Of a stretch of 64,000 nucleotides of DNA, positions 26,644 to 35,297 are shown one piece after another. This stretch comes from B33-G16 sp964611035 (GTDB taxonomy: Bacteria; Desulfobacterota; DSM-4660; Desulfatiglandales; B25-G16). How positions within the stretch are numbered: position 1 is the stretch's first letter; the number at the start of each line of letters is the position of its first letter. The stretch spans positions 1-64,000 of the forward strand of contig CAZSWT010000004.1 of the NCBI GenBank assembly GCA_964611035.1, in the 5' to 3' direction. A model generated the notes under the pieces. It was not told the origin of the DNA. It was given only the letters and a program-made list of their open reading frames with translations, and did no database searches. Made by a program: the position numbers and the translations under genes.

Positions 26644-29304
26644 TCAAGTTTCAAGTTTCTCAACCTTTACCGAGCACTCCTTCCAGCCGGGTGAGTCAGC
26701 TTCACCAAGTTGGGTCAGATTGATCAACTGCATTGCATCATTATTATGAAAGCCTGTTGGGATGAACGCGAGTCCTGGTCTCAAAACCTTCTTTATCGTT
26801 ACCTCTCTGGATATAGACCCGTAAGGGGAAGATATCCTTACCATATCTCCCTCTTTAAGATTTATTCTGGCACTATCCACAGGGGATATCTCCACCTCTC
26901 CCTTTATACTAAAATTCTTAACTCTATTTGAATGGCCGGTCCTGGTGCCACTCCCAAGATGGTATCGAAGGGAACCCAAAATGGCTGTAAAGGGATAATC
27001 TTCTTTGAAGCCCTCATCCTCCGGAGAGCTTACAGGAGAAAAATAAATAGGTTTTCCCTCTGCATTTGGATGAAAAACCCTCAGATTGCTCGATTCCTTG
27101 ATCCAGGATTTTTCCTTATTCCGTTCCAATTCCGAGTACATCGGTACAAGTTGACTGATTTCTGCTCTTATTTCCTGTAGAGAGAAATATCTCTTGGAAT
27201 AATCCATCTTATCGAATAATAAGTTAAGGATTTCCCAGTCGGGTCTTGCCTCACCTGGTGGGGGAACCACAGGCTCAAAGGATTGGATTCTTCCCTCCAT
27301 GTTGGTGAATGTTCCACCCTTTTCACTAAAGGCAGCTCCCGGCAAAACAACGCCTGCCATATGGGTGGTCTCCGTAGCAAGGATGTCCTGAACTACCAGT
27401 AGTTCCAGGTTATTTAATGCATTTCTGATGCGCTCAGGCTGTGGGAGACTGAGAATAGGGTTTTCACCCATGATATAAAGGGCCTTAAGATTTCCATTCT
27501 CTATCTCCTCAATCATACGAATTATATTGAGTCCCGGATCCGGTGAAAGTTTAACCTCCCAATTCTGTTCCCACTGGTTACGTATTGTATCATTGCTGAG
27601 AGGCTGGCGGCCGGGAAGGGAATCTGGCGCTGAACCCATATCTCCTGACCCTATCTCGTTGTTTTCCTTTGCAAGCAAATATATACCTCTACCCTCACCA
27701 CCCACACTACCTGTCATCAGTACGAGATTGAGCAAGGCATCCACAGTTGCAATCCCGTTTCTCTGCTGAAATATCCCGTGTCCGATCACAAAGGCTATTT
27801 TTTTTCCTGCAATCAAATCCGCTGCTTTCTCAATTTGTACTGAATCAAGCCCAGTGACTTGACATACCATTTCAAGGTTAATCGAAGTGAGGCCTGAACA
27901 ATAAACATCAAAGTCCTCTGTAAGTCGGGCAATGAAATCAGTATCATATGCCTTCCTCTTATAAAGAGAGGCTGCCAAGCCATTTATCATCGCGCAATCG
28001 CTGTGGGGAGCAAGGGGCAGCCAGAGGGAAGAGAAAGGAACTAACTCTGTTTTTCTCGGATCTGCCACAATGAGTGGAATTCCCTTTATCCTTGAGGCCC
28101 GTTTGAGGTAGTAACCAAACACAGGTACCGATTGAGTGGGATCAGCCCCTATAACGAAAATTATCTCGGCCTTCTCAAGCTCAGCTAATGGTTTGACTCG
28201 GCCACCACCATCAAGTCTTTCATTTATTCGGTTTATTATCGTCCTACCTGAGCCATAACTGCCGTTATCCACGTTATTTGTTCCCACAGCAACACGGGCT
28301 ATCTTTTGAAAGAGGTAATTTTCCTCAATAGTGCATTTTGATGAACCAAGAAATGCCAAGCTTTGAGGCCCATGCTTCTTCTTTATTGAAATAAGGCCTT
28401 TGGCAACAACCTCAAGCGCCTCATTCCATGGGGCAGGTGTTAGCCCTTCATCTGTTCGAATTAATGGACGGATTAATCTCTCAGACACATTTAAAAAGTC
28501 ATGGGTAAAATGACCTCGTACACAAAGGGTGGATAGATTAACTGTATTTTCTTGGTGTGAAGGATTTACTTCAATAATCTGGCCATCAACTGATCCCATC
28601 ACCAGAGAGCAACCCACACCGCAGAATCCGCAAATCGTTGACGATTCCTTTTGAGGTGAGCCCACATACTGTGTATTCTTGAGCGATAACGCACCTGTAG
28701 GACACAGAGATACACAGGTACCGCAGAATGTGCAACTGGATTTCTCCAGAGGCATCTCATGCACTGTTGCTGGGCGTGATTTGAATCCCCTGAGATTGTA
28801 ATCGATGGCGCCAACCACGACCAATTCATTGCATGCACGAATACACCTTCCGCAGAGGATACACTTACTGAGGTCTCTGATAATGAAAGGATTTGCCTCT
28901 TCCAGACCGGTATAATAGGGCATAGGATATAGATCTATCTGGCCCACGCCCAGTTCAGCAGCAATTTGCCTCAACTCGCATCTGTTTCCCTGGCTACATA
29001 CAATACACGATTCAGGGTGATTGGCCATCATCAGGCGGATAATATTTCTTCTGTGCCTTTTAATAATAGGGGAGTCTGTCTGTATCGCCATATTTGGAGA
29101 TACAGGGGTGACACATGAGGCCATAATTCGACCACTTTTTTCATCTTCCACTATACAGAGCCGGCAGGCGCCAACCGGTTCCAAATGGGGATGATGGCAT
29201 AGGGTAGGAATCTTGATACCATTTTCCAAGGCTGCATTTAAAATGCTCGTCCCTTGAGGGCAACTGATAGTTTTCCCGTTAATGGTGAGGCTTATCTCTT
29301 CCAA
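26644..29304 (-). CDS. NuoG/FdhA-like molybdopterin-type Fe-S subunit lacking catalytic Cys/Sec
   Basis: 886 aa. 1-80: [2Fe-2S] (C36, C47, C50, C64). 96-109: His-Cys3 cluster. 148-201: two 4Fe-4S (CILCGRC, CTFCGTC). 225-261: molybdopterin-family 4Fe-4S (CGFCGVGC and C261). The rest is a molybdopterin oxidoreductase fold ending in the dinucleotide-binding domain (HSNRVKNFS). In FdhA proteins the sequence after GTNNVD carries a Cys/Sec-His pair; here it reads NGSYGSGRTI (residues 347-356), with neither. So it is probably not a formate dehydrogenase but a NuoG-like electron wire, or it uses an unusual Mo/W site. Confidence 0.85.
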   Translation of the reverse strand: MEEISLTINGKTISCPQGTSILNAALENGIKIPTLCHHPHLEPVGACRLCIVEDEKSGRIMASCVTPVSPNMAIQTDSPIIKRHRRNIIRLMMANHPESCIVCSQGNRCELRQIAAELGVGQIDLYPMPYYTGLEEANPFIIRDLSKCILCGRCIRACNELVVVGAIDYNLRGFKSRPATVHEMPLEKSSCTFCGTCVSLCPTGALSLKNTQYVGSPQKESSTICGFCGVGCSLVMGSVDGQIIEVNPSHQENTVNLSTLCVRGHFTHDFLNVSERLIRPLIRTDEGLTPAPWNEALEVVAKGLISIKKKHGPQSLAFLGSSKCTIEENYLFQKIARVAVGTNNVDNGSYGSGRTIINRINERLDGGGRVKPLAELEKAEIIFVIGADPTQSVPVFGYYLKRASRIKGIPLIVADPRKTELVPFSSLWLPLAPHSDCAMINGLAASLYKRKAYDTDFIARLTEDFDVYCSGLTSINLEMVCQVTGLDSVQIEKAADLIAGKKIAFVIGHGIFQQRNGIATVDALLNLVLMTGSVGGEGRGIYLLAKENNEIGSGDMGSAPDSLPGRQPLSNDTIRNQWEQNWEVKLSPDPGLNIIRMIEEIENGNLKALYIMGENPILSLPQPERIRNALNNLELLVVQDILATETTHMAGVVLPGAAFSEKGGTFTNMEGRIQSFEPVVPPPGEARPDWEILNLLFDKMDYSKRYFSLQEIRAEISQLVPMYSELERNKEKSWIKESSNLRVFHPNAEGKPIYFSPVSSPEDEGFKEDYPFTAILGSLRYHLGSGTRTGHSNRVKNFSIKGEVEISPVDSARINLKEGDMVRISSPYGSISREVTIKKVLRPGLAFIPTGFHNNDAMQLINLTQLGEADSPGWKECSVKVEKLET

Positions 29305-29578
29305 GGGTTTTTGCTCCTCTAAATTAGGGGCTTTGCCCCAATTGGATTATTGGAGTAATGGAGTATTGGAGTGATGAGTTTGCTTGAAGGCTAAGGACAT
29401 AAGGTAAAACGCTCAAGACAAAGCAAATACTTTTGGCCTTCCGCCTAAGCCTTATAACTTATTTTTAATTCCTTTTCAGTTTTTAACACCCAGTACTCCA
29501 TCACTCCATGTGGATGGCACCTATCACTAAAAAGTTACTTTAACTTCAATAAGTTGTATAATTTCCAAGACGTTTAAT
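29305..29578. other. Spacer of degenerate short repeats
   Basis: Contains runs such as TGGAGTAATGGAGTATTGG and AGTACTCCATCACTCCATG. Similar low-complexity words occur at 26560-26650, 30480-30560 and 31377-31405. No gene seen. Confidence 0.5.
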
Positions 29579-30460
29579 TTACAGTTTTTTCAGCTTAGCT
29601 GCATCCAGGTAATGTCTCAGTTTATCCTCTGCGCCCATGGTGATGATGTGAATCCCCTGGCATATATCTTTTAGGCCAGACACGATTTCGGCAAAAATCT
29701 CAATACTTGCTTTTTGTCTGTCAGGGGCCTTGACCAGTTTTTTAATTATCCAGTCCGGTACCAAACCTGATTGAAAGTGGCGATTAAGAAACTGGGCTAC
29801 CCCCGCTGTTCTGAGTATCATGACCTCTGCAATAACCGGTACACCGAAGGTGTTGGTACGTTTCATGAATTTTTCAAACAATTCCACATCAAATACAGGT
29901 GTGGTCAAAAAGTAACCTGTACCTATTTTTGTCATTTCCTCCATTTCCTTCATCTCCAGGTCTGGCACGTTTTTCCCCCACTTAGATTCTATACCGGAAC
30001 CAATCATGAATTCAGCCTTGAGGGGAAGGTCTTTACCATCCACTGTTTGCCCTTCTCGAATATGCTCCAACACAGAGGACAGCTTCCCTGAATCTACATG
30101 AAAAAACATCATCTCTTGGAGGCTGTCTCCAGTGATCCTGTAATCTTCTGTAAAAGCTAGAATATTCTCCACACCCGTTTTATGTGCACGGAGCAGGTCC
30201 TTCTGTATCTGCAAACGGTTCTTTTCGCGAAGCGTGGTCTGGTAGATCGCTTCAAACCTATTTTGATGCAGCAGTTCACAGGTCTTAATGGTATCTGTAA
30301 CAACTCCTTCAATTTCCAATTCAGGCACTGTCAACCCGTCCACACGGCCACGTACTGACTCCAATTTTTTTATGATTTCTTTTGGTTCCTCATCAATGGG
30401 AGGTTGTATTTCCGATGTGACTACAAATCTCTTTTCCTTAAGGGATTCTTTAAGCTTCAT
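29579..30460 (-). CDS. MetF paralogue lacking the folate-site glutamine (MetF2)
   Basis: 293 aa with the same fold and length as MetF at 21243. Glu17 (TSEIQPPID) and an Asp at the TGD position (FTED, Asp106) are kept. The conserved Gln of FIQTQ is Thr (FLTTPVFD, residue 187). FAD-binding surroundings look intact. It is first in the cluster, upstream of the NuoG-like gene. It may be a structural or electron-transfer flavoprotein, or act on a different pterin or C1 carrier. Assignment to the MetF superfamily is firm; function is inferred. Confidence 0.82.
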   Translation of the reverse strand: MKLKESLKEKRFVVTSEIQPPIDEEPKEIIKKLESVRGRVDGLTVPELEIEGVVTDTIKTCELLHQNRFEAIYQTTLREKNRLQIQKDLLRAHKTGVENILAFTEDYRITGDSLQEMMFFHVDSGKLSSVLEHIREGQTVDGKDLPLKAEFMIGSGIESKWGKNVPDLEMKEMEEMTKIGTGYFLTTPVFDVELFEKFMKRTNTFGVPVIAEVMILRTAGVAQFLNRHFQSGLVPDWIIKKLVKAPDRQKASIEIFAEIVSGLKDICQGIHIITMGAEDKLRHYLDAAKLKKL

Positions 30461-30563
30461 TTTCTCCTCCTGACATTTTTGTCATTGATTATTAGTCATT
30501 GGTCATTCGTGTTTTGTAAGTAATCAGCAAATGACGACGGACAAATGGCTAATGACCTCCTAG

Positions 30564-31136
30564 TTAGAGCAGACCCAATGATTTGGCCACTTCCTCCTTT
30601 AGCCGGGGTAGTGGCAGGGGTTTTGAAAAACAGAGATCCGCCCCATATTCCTTCATTTTTTCGAATTTCTCATCATCCAGGTAGGCCGATAAAACGATAA
30701 TTTTTGTATCTTTGGTCTCTTCATTTTCCTTAATCTTTTTACAGACATCGTACCCTTTGATATCCGGCATCATGATATCCAGTATTAAGAGATGCGGTTT
30801 GAAATGATTGACTTGCAGACCAGCCTCAAAACCATCTGAGGCAGAAAGAATCTCGTAATCATATTGCTCTTCTTCCAATGCCTGGACAATGGTTTCCACA
30901 ATAATTGGATCATCATCCACAATCAGAATCCTTTTTCTCTCACTAATCATTTCTTCTTCTGGAATGGGGATGCCCTGTTTCTTCATAAAATTCTCCAAAT
31001 CTGATTTCTTGATACGACGATGTCCCCCCACTGTTTTATATGCCTTTATATGACCAGCCTCTACCCAATTGATAATCGTTTTAGGGGAAACGTTACAGTA
31101 TTTGCTCGCCTGAAAAACCGTAAGAATATCATCCAT
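30564..31136 (-). CDS. Receiver protein with N-terminal MerR/excisionase-type HTH
   Basis: 190 aa from ATG 31136, chosen because GTGGAGGATCC lies 8 bases upstream. Residues 4-50: excisionase/BldC-like HTH (TVFQASKYCNVSPKTIINWV, GGHRRIKKSDLE). Residues 69-188: receiver domain with the phospho-acceptor in LLILDIMMP (Asp120) and the conserved Lys in SKPLPL. The HTH-first order is less usual for response regulators. It is next to the metF2-nuo cluster on the same strand and is a candidate regulator of it. Confidence 0.88.
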   Translation of the reverse strand: MDDILTVFQASKYCNVSPKTIINWVEAGHIKAYKTVGGHRRIKKSDLENFMKKQGIPIPEEEMISERKRILIVDDDPIIVETIVQALEEEQYDYEILSASDGFEAGLQVNHFKPHLLILDIMMPDIKGYDVCKKIKENEETKDTKIIVLSAYLDDEKFEKMKEYGADLCFSKPLPLPRLKEEVAKSLGLL

Positions 31137-31162
31137 AGAAGGATCCTCCACTTATTTTTGAT

Positions 31163-31250
31163 TTTTAGTTATTATAATAATTATAGTTTTTTCATAATGT
31201 CAAGAAAAAAATTAAAATAATAATAATTATATTAATTATAATAACTAAAA
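31163..31250 (-). promoter_or_regulatory. Perfect 16-bp inverted repeat upstream of the HTH-receiver gene
   Basis: TTTTAGTTATTATAAT at 31163-31178 and its exact reverse complement at 31235-31250 lie 27-114 bases before the HTH-receiver start, with a related ATAATAATTATA word between. Probably an operator for autoregulation, or AT-rich promoter DNA. Confidence 0.5.
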
Positions 31251-31644
31251 CACCAAATGAGCTCTTCCAATATGGATAAAACACTTTAAAAGCTATAATA
31301 AAATCGCGGTATAAAATTTTATGCACTCATTGGGCGGGATTTATTGTTATTTTAAAAAGTTTGGTTTTAGGTAATGTCAGTCGTCCGTCGTCCGTTGTAA
31401 GTTGTGGAAATATTTTCAAGCACTTAGGCAAGATGCCAGATTCCTACATTATTTTCTGCGATACACAAAAATTACTTGAATTTTATTTTTTAGACAACAA
31501 ACAACTATCAACGGACTCTACCCAGTTCTATTTACGGAAGAAGAGGGTTTGCATATGAATGAAGATGATTTTACCATTAAGGAAGGAAGGAAGGAAACGG
31601 ATCCCATTAGGTAGGCAATATGATTGCCAGATCTTAAGGGTTTA
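31251..31644. other. Intergenic region, no gene supported
   Basis: AT-rich, with a degenerate GTCCGTCGTCCGTTG microrepeat near 31380. No convincing start or ribosome site was found on either strand. Confidence 0.4.
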
Positions 31645-33489
31645 TTAATGATTTTTTCTATTTTGAAAATCTTCTTTGTATATTGGAAGAATAATAGTGA
31701 ATGTTGTACCTGATTCCCATTCACTTGATACTCGAATATCTCCTCCATGCTCTTTAATAAAGCCATAACACACTGATAGGCCAAGACCAACATCTTTAAC
31801 GCTATTCTTTGTGGTAAAAAAGTCATCAAATATTTTATTAATGTTTTCCTCTTTTATTCCAATGCCAGTATCAGTTATTTCAATATATACATTATCTCTT
31901 TTTGTGAAGGTCTTTATAGTTAAGGTTCCTTCATCAGGCATTGCATCCCTCGCATTCGCAATCATGTTTAGAAAAACCTGTCGAAGTTGATTCCTGGAGG
32001 CATAGACTTTTTCTACATTATCAGCAAAATTGGTAGAAATGCGTATGCTGTTTTCCTGTAGTTGCTTTCCGACAAGAAGCAAGATCTCATCTAATATGAT
32101 GTTAACATCTGTCACCTGTTTTTCTTCCTCATCAGGCTTTGAGAAACGTAGCATTTTACGGAGCAATTCTGTAAGGCGCACAGTTTCAGAGAGGGCCATA
32201 TCAAGGATTTTTCTCCTTTTACTCTGAGGAGAAACTTCTGTTTTAAGAAGTTCAAGGGTATTCATGATACCATACAGGGGATTGTTTAATTCATGGGCAA
32301 TCTGAGAGGTCAACCTCCCCATGGCAGCCAACTTTTCTGACTGTAACAATTTCTCCTGCGTCTCTCTTAGTTTACGTTCCATATCCAGTCTCTCTTTAAG
32401 GTCTACAAATATGCCCACGGATGCAATCTCTTTCCCTTGAGCATCGTATACGATTCTTGCAGAGAGGTTACCATCAATGGTTTTTCCATCCCGCCTTACA
32501 TGAACCATTGGGTAGGATTTACATTGTCCAATACCACCATATTCAGGGCTCCGCATCATTTTCATGACCCTATTGGCCATCCCTTCTGGATAAATTTCTC
32601 GTATATTCATTTTGCCAATGACTTCTTCAGCTTTATATCCCAATGTCTCTTCAGCGGCACTGTTCCAGATGATAATATTTCCTTTCATATCTGTTGCCAT
32701 GATGGCATTGGGTGAACTCTGAATAATCTTGTTTAAAAAATCATGGGCTCCCCTCAGCTCCTTTTCCATCCTCTTTCTTTGGGATTGATCCACGTTGATC
32801 CCTTCATACCCTATGACATTCCCTTTCTGGTCATAACGCACATGACTTGTATGTAAGACCGGGATAGGCCTTCCATCCTTGCATTTAAAATAAACTTCAT
32901 AATCTATGATATATCCATCGCGTTCAATCATCTCCTGCCATTTTTGACGATCCTCTGGATTGAGGTAAAGATCCTTGGCGATATCAATTTTAAGAAATTC
33001 CTCCTTGTTTTCATAACCCAACATATCCAGAAGGGCCTTGTTAACATTTAAAAATTTTCCTTCCTTCGTGCTTACGTATATTCCACAAAGAACATTTTCA
33101 AATAATCTCTTGTATTCCTTTTCTGAGGCCTTGATCTTTTCTTCACTTTTTGCTCTCAGGGTGATATCTCGATATATGCCTACCTTCGATAAGGTACCAT
33201 CGGAATTTTTCAAAGGAAATTCAATAACATCATATGTTTGATCCAAACTCTGAATGTAGTGCTCCCAGCGAGTAGTTTTTCCTGCAAACACATCCTTTGC
33301 CTTGCACCAGGGGCAGACTGTATCTTTCCCATATATAATCTGATAGCACTTTCTTCCAATGCCACGTCCAAAAGTTTTAATCATCACATCATTCATGTGC
33401 TCTACGTTAAAATCATTATCAACAATATAGACTCCATCCACCATGGCTTCAAAAATAGTGGTAAGGTTTTTTCTCTCCATGTCGAGCAT
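31645..33489 (-). CDS. Histidine kinase with three PAS domains
   Basis: 614 aa, no membrane segment, so cytoplasmic. PAS1 about 8-112 (with CYQIIYGKDTVCPWC, a Cys pair that could bind metal or sense redox), PAS2 126-235, PAS3 248-365. HisKA follows with phospho-His399 (SQIAHELNNPLYG), then HATPase with NMIANARDAM, DTGIGI and GLGLSVCYGF. GGGGAGAG precedes the ATG. Oriented with the HTH-receiver gene and a plausible partner for it. Confidence 0.92.
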   Translation of the reverse strand: MLDMERKNLTTIFEAMVDGVYIVDNDFNVEHMNDVMIKTFGRGIGRKCYQIIYGKDTVCPWCKAKDVFAGKTTRWEHYIQSLDQTYDVIEFPLKNSDGTLSKVGIYRDITLRAKSEEKIKASEKEYKRLFENVLCGIYVSTKEGKFLNVNKALLDMLGYENKEEFLKIDIAKDLYLNPEDRQKWQEMIERDGYIIDYEVYFKCKDGRPIPVLHTSHVRYDQKGNVIGYEGINVDQSQRKRMEKELRGAHDFLNKIIQSSPNAIMATDMKGNIIIWNSAAEETLGYKAEEVIGKMNIREIYPEGMANRVMKMMRSPEYGGIGQCKSYPMVHVRRDGKTIDGNLSARIVYDAQGKEIASVGIFVDLKERLDMERKLRETQEKLLQSEKLAAMGRLTSQIAHELNNPLYGIMNTLELLKTEVSPQSKRRKILDMALSETVRLTELLRKMLRFSKPDEEEKQVTDVNIILDEILLLVGKQLQENSIRISTNFADNVEKVYASRNQLRQVFLNMIANARDAMPDEGTLTIKTFTKRDNVYIEITDTGIGIKEENINKIFDDFFTTKNSVKDVGLGLSVCYGFIKEHGGDIRVSSEWESGTTFTIILPIYKEDFQNRKNH

Positions 33490-33777
33490 AGTTTCTCTCC
33501 CCTTACTGTTTTATCATAGATAGTGTAACATTATCTCTATCCCTTGCAAGGTAAAATATGGGTGGAATGGGTGGGTAAGCTATACTAATTTCCCTCTTCT
33601 GTTACATTTTGGTGTTTGAGGAAATTGATTCCATTTAAACGCGGTAGCCTTTTTTTAATTTTCAAGGGCTGTCTCATTTCCAGTTGACTCTGTAAAAATA
33701 ACAATATAAAGTAGATAGCAAAATTTATCGTTTTTCTAAACCCTATAATCATTGAAAAGTATAGAGGGAGGGAATAT

Positions 33778-34170
33778 ATGGCTAATGATAAACTTATTCT
33801 GGTAGTTGATGATGATCCAGATCTGGTGGAGGCAATCTCTATGAAATTAGAGAATAAAAACTATAGGGTGGCAAAGGCATATGACGGGATAGAGGCCTGG
33901 GATAAGATACAGGAGGAAAGACCAGATTTGATTATCTTAGACGTTATGATGCCTCGCAAAGATGGCTATGAACTCTGTGATGAGCTTAAAAAAAATCCAA
34001 AATATGAAGATATTACTATTGTTCTCCTAACAGCAGTTGGCTCCGCTGTTACCAGTACCAGGTATACTCACCAGGGGGGCATGACTACCTTAGCGGATGA
34101 TTATATAGCTAAACCAATCGACCTGGATAAACTGATGTCTATGATCGATGACTTTACCGGCCAATCCTAA
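33778..34170 (+). CDS. Single-domain response regulator
   Basis: 130 aa receiver only. Acidic pocket VVDDDPD, phospho-acceptor Asp55 (LIILDVMMPRKDGYE) and Lys in YIAKPID. It has a 12-15 residue insertion (STRYTHQGGMTTLADD) before the Lys loop. First gene of a five-gene plus-strand operon with two ACT-like proteins and two kinases. A TTGACT at 33684 with a TAAAGT 17 bases on may be its promoter. With no output domain it may relay phosphate between the kinases. Confidence 0.9.
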   Translation: MANDKLILVVDDDPDLVEAISMKLENKNYRVAKAYDGIEAWDKIQEERPDLIILDVMMPRKDGYELCDELKKNPKYEDITIVLLTAVGSAVTSTRYTHQGGMTTLADDYIAKPIDLDKLMSMIDDFTGQS

Positions 34171-34251
34171 GCAGACCTTACATTCTCTCAGATACTATGC
34201 AGAAAGGACTTTTTAGGGTAATACGCCCCTTTTTTCTATGGTGGCTATATA

Positions 34252-34782
34252 ATGGAAAAATTGAAGATAGGAGGGCTCAAACAGAGTCTTGAACTCTGTC
34301 AGTTTGACCTCAGAGGCTTGAATTCGTCGGAGGAAATTGCTTCAAAGGTAAGTAAACTCCTTCTTGCTCAAAAAATTAATATGGAGTTTCTTACCTTTTA
34401 CTCACAGAGAAATAATTACAATCAGCTCACCTTTTGTATCAGTCAAGATAAATTTTCTGCTACTTCAAAAATCCTTAAAAAAGAAGGCTCTTTACCTATT
34501 GGTTGGGAGATAAATAGCCGTGGACAAGTAGGTATAATCACTATCTTTCCCCATCAATCGGCTATAATGATATTGGGTCTTATCATGTTTTCATGGGCAG
34601 CGCAATCTATACCTATTTATGGGATTGCTACATCATTATCCGCGATCTCATTTGTAACTGATTACCAGTTAGCAGACAAGGCCATCAAAGTTATTCAAGA
34701 TTTATTCCAAATGCCTGAAGATCATGCACCAATAAAACCTGAGATCCGTTACCACCAGAGTGATATAGTCAAGGAAGATTAG
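34252..34782 (+). CDS. ACT-like domain protein (aspartokinase-type regulatory fold)
   Basis: 176 aa. The C-terminal half (GQVGIITIFPHQSAIMILG, then GIATSLSAISFVTDYQLADK) follows the ACT pattern of aspartokinase regulatory domains, and the N-terminal half looks like a second, weaker ACT unit. No enzyme domain. ACT pairs bind amino acids. It sits between a receiver gene and two kinases, so a ligand input to signalling is plausible. The family call is by pattern only. Confidence 0.65.
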   Translation: MEKLKIGGLKQSLELCQFDLRGLNSSEEIASKVSKLLLAQKINMEFLTFYSQRNNYNQLTFCISQDKFSATSKILKKEGSLPIGWEINSRGQVGIITIFPHQSAIMILGLIMFSWAAQSIPIYGIATSLSAISFVTDYQLADKAIKVIQDLFQMPEDHAPIKPEIRYHQSDIVKED

Positions 34783-34787
34783 ATTTC

Positions 34788-35276
34788 ATGGAGACCATTG
34801 CCGTTTATTGGGAATCCCGGATCAAGACATACGGGTTTCAAAGAATACCTGACTTAGCCCTTATTGAATTTTCTTGCCCCCTCTCTGACATCAAATCCCT
34901 GGGAGAAATCTTTTCTCAAGATTATCTTGAAATCTTGAGGCCAAAATTCATAATAGCCCAGGAGGCAGTTCATAAAATCTCTTTTGTTTTTTGCCTCCCT
35001 AATAAAGAAGGTAAGGATTTCCATGCAACTCTAAAAAAGACCTCAAGCTCAACCCCCGAAAGATACATCCATCCTGTTAGTATTATTTTCTTCCATGGAC
35101 CACACTTTGGTGATAGGTACGGTATAGCAGATACCACCTTCTCATCCCTTTCAAAGGCAGGCATAAAGATTATAGCATCTGGCTGCTCCTCGGCATCTGT
35201 CTTTTTAGTTTTAGCCCAGCATGACATAGACAAGGCTGAAGAAATATTGTCTGAGACATTTGAGGTAGCAAGATAA
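34788..35276 (+). CDS. Second ACT-like domain protein
   Basis: 162 aa, starting 6 bases after the previous gene. The C-terminal segment (YIHPVSIIFFHGPHFGDRYG, then SLSKAGIKIIASGCSSASVF and DIDKAEEILSETF) matches the ACT strand-helix order with an aspartokinase-like core. Likely forms a heteromer with the product of the preceding gene. No catalytic motif. Confidence 0.65.
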   Translation: METIAVYWESRIKTYGFQRIPDLALIEFSCPLSDIKSLGEIFSQDYLEILRPKFIIAQEAVHKISFVFCLPNKEGKDFHATLKKTSSSTPERYIHPVSIIFFHGPHFGDRYGIADTTFSSLSKAGIKIIASGCSSASVFLVLAQHDIDKAEEILSETFEVAR

Positions 35277-35297
35277 TATTTTTAAGTATGGTATCAT

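Noticed and set aside
26644..29304. Annotation as formate dehydrogenase alpha subunit
   Set aside because: The Cys/Sec-His pair needed at the metal site is missing and no in-frame TGA is present, so I kept a neutral NuoG/FdhA-like name.
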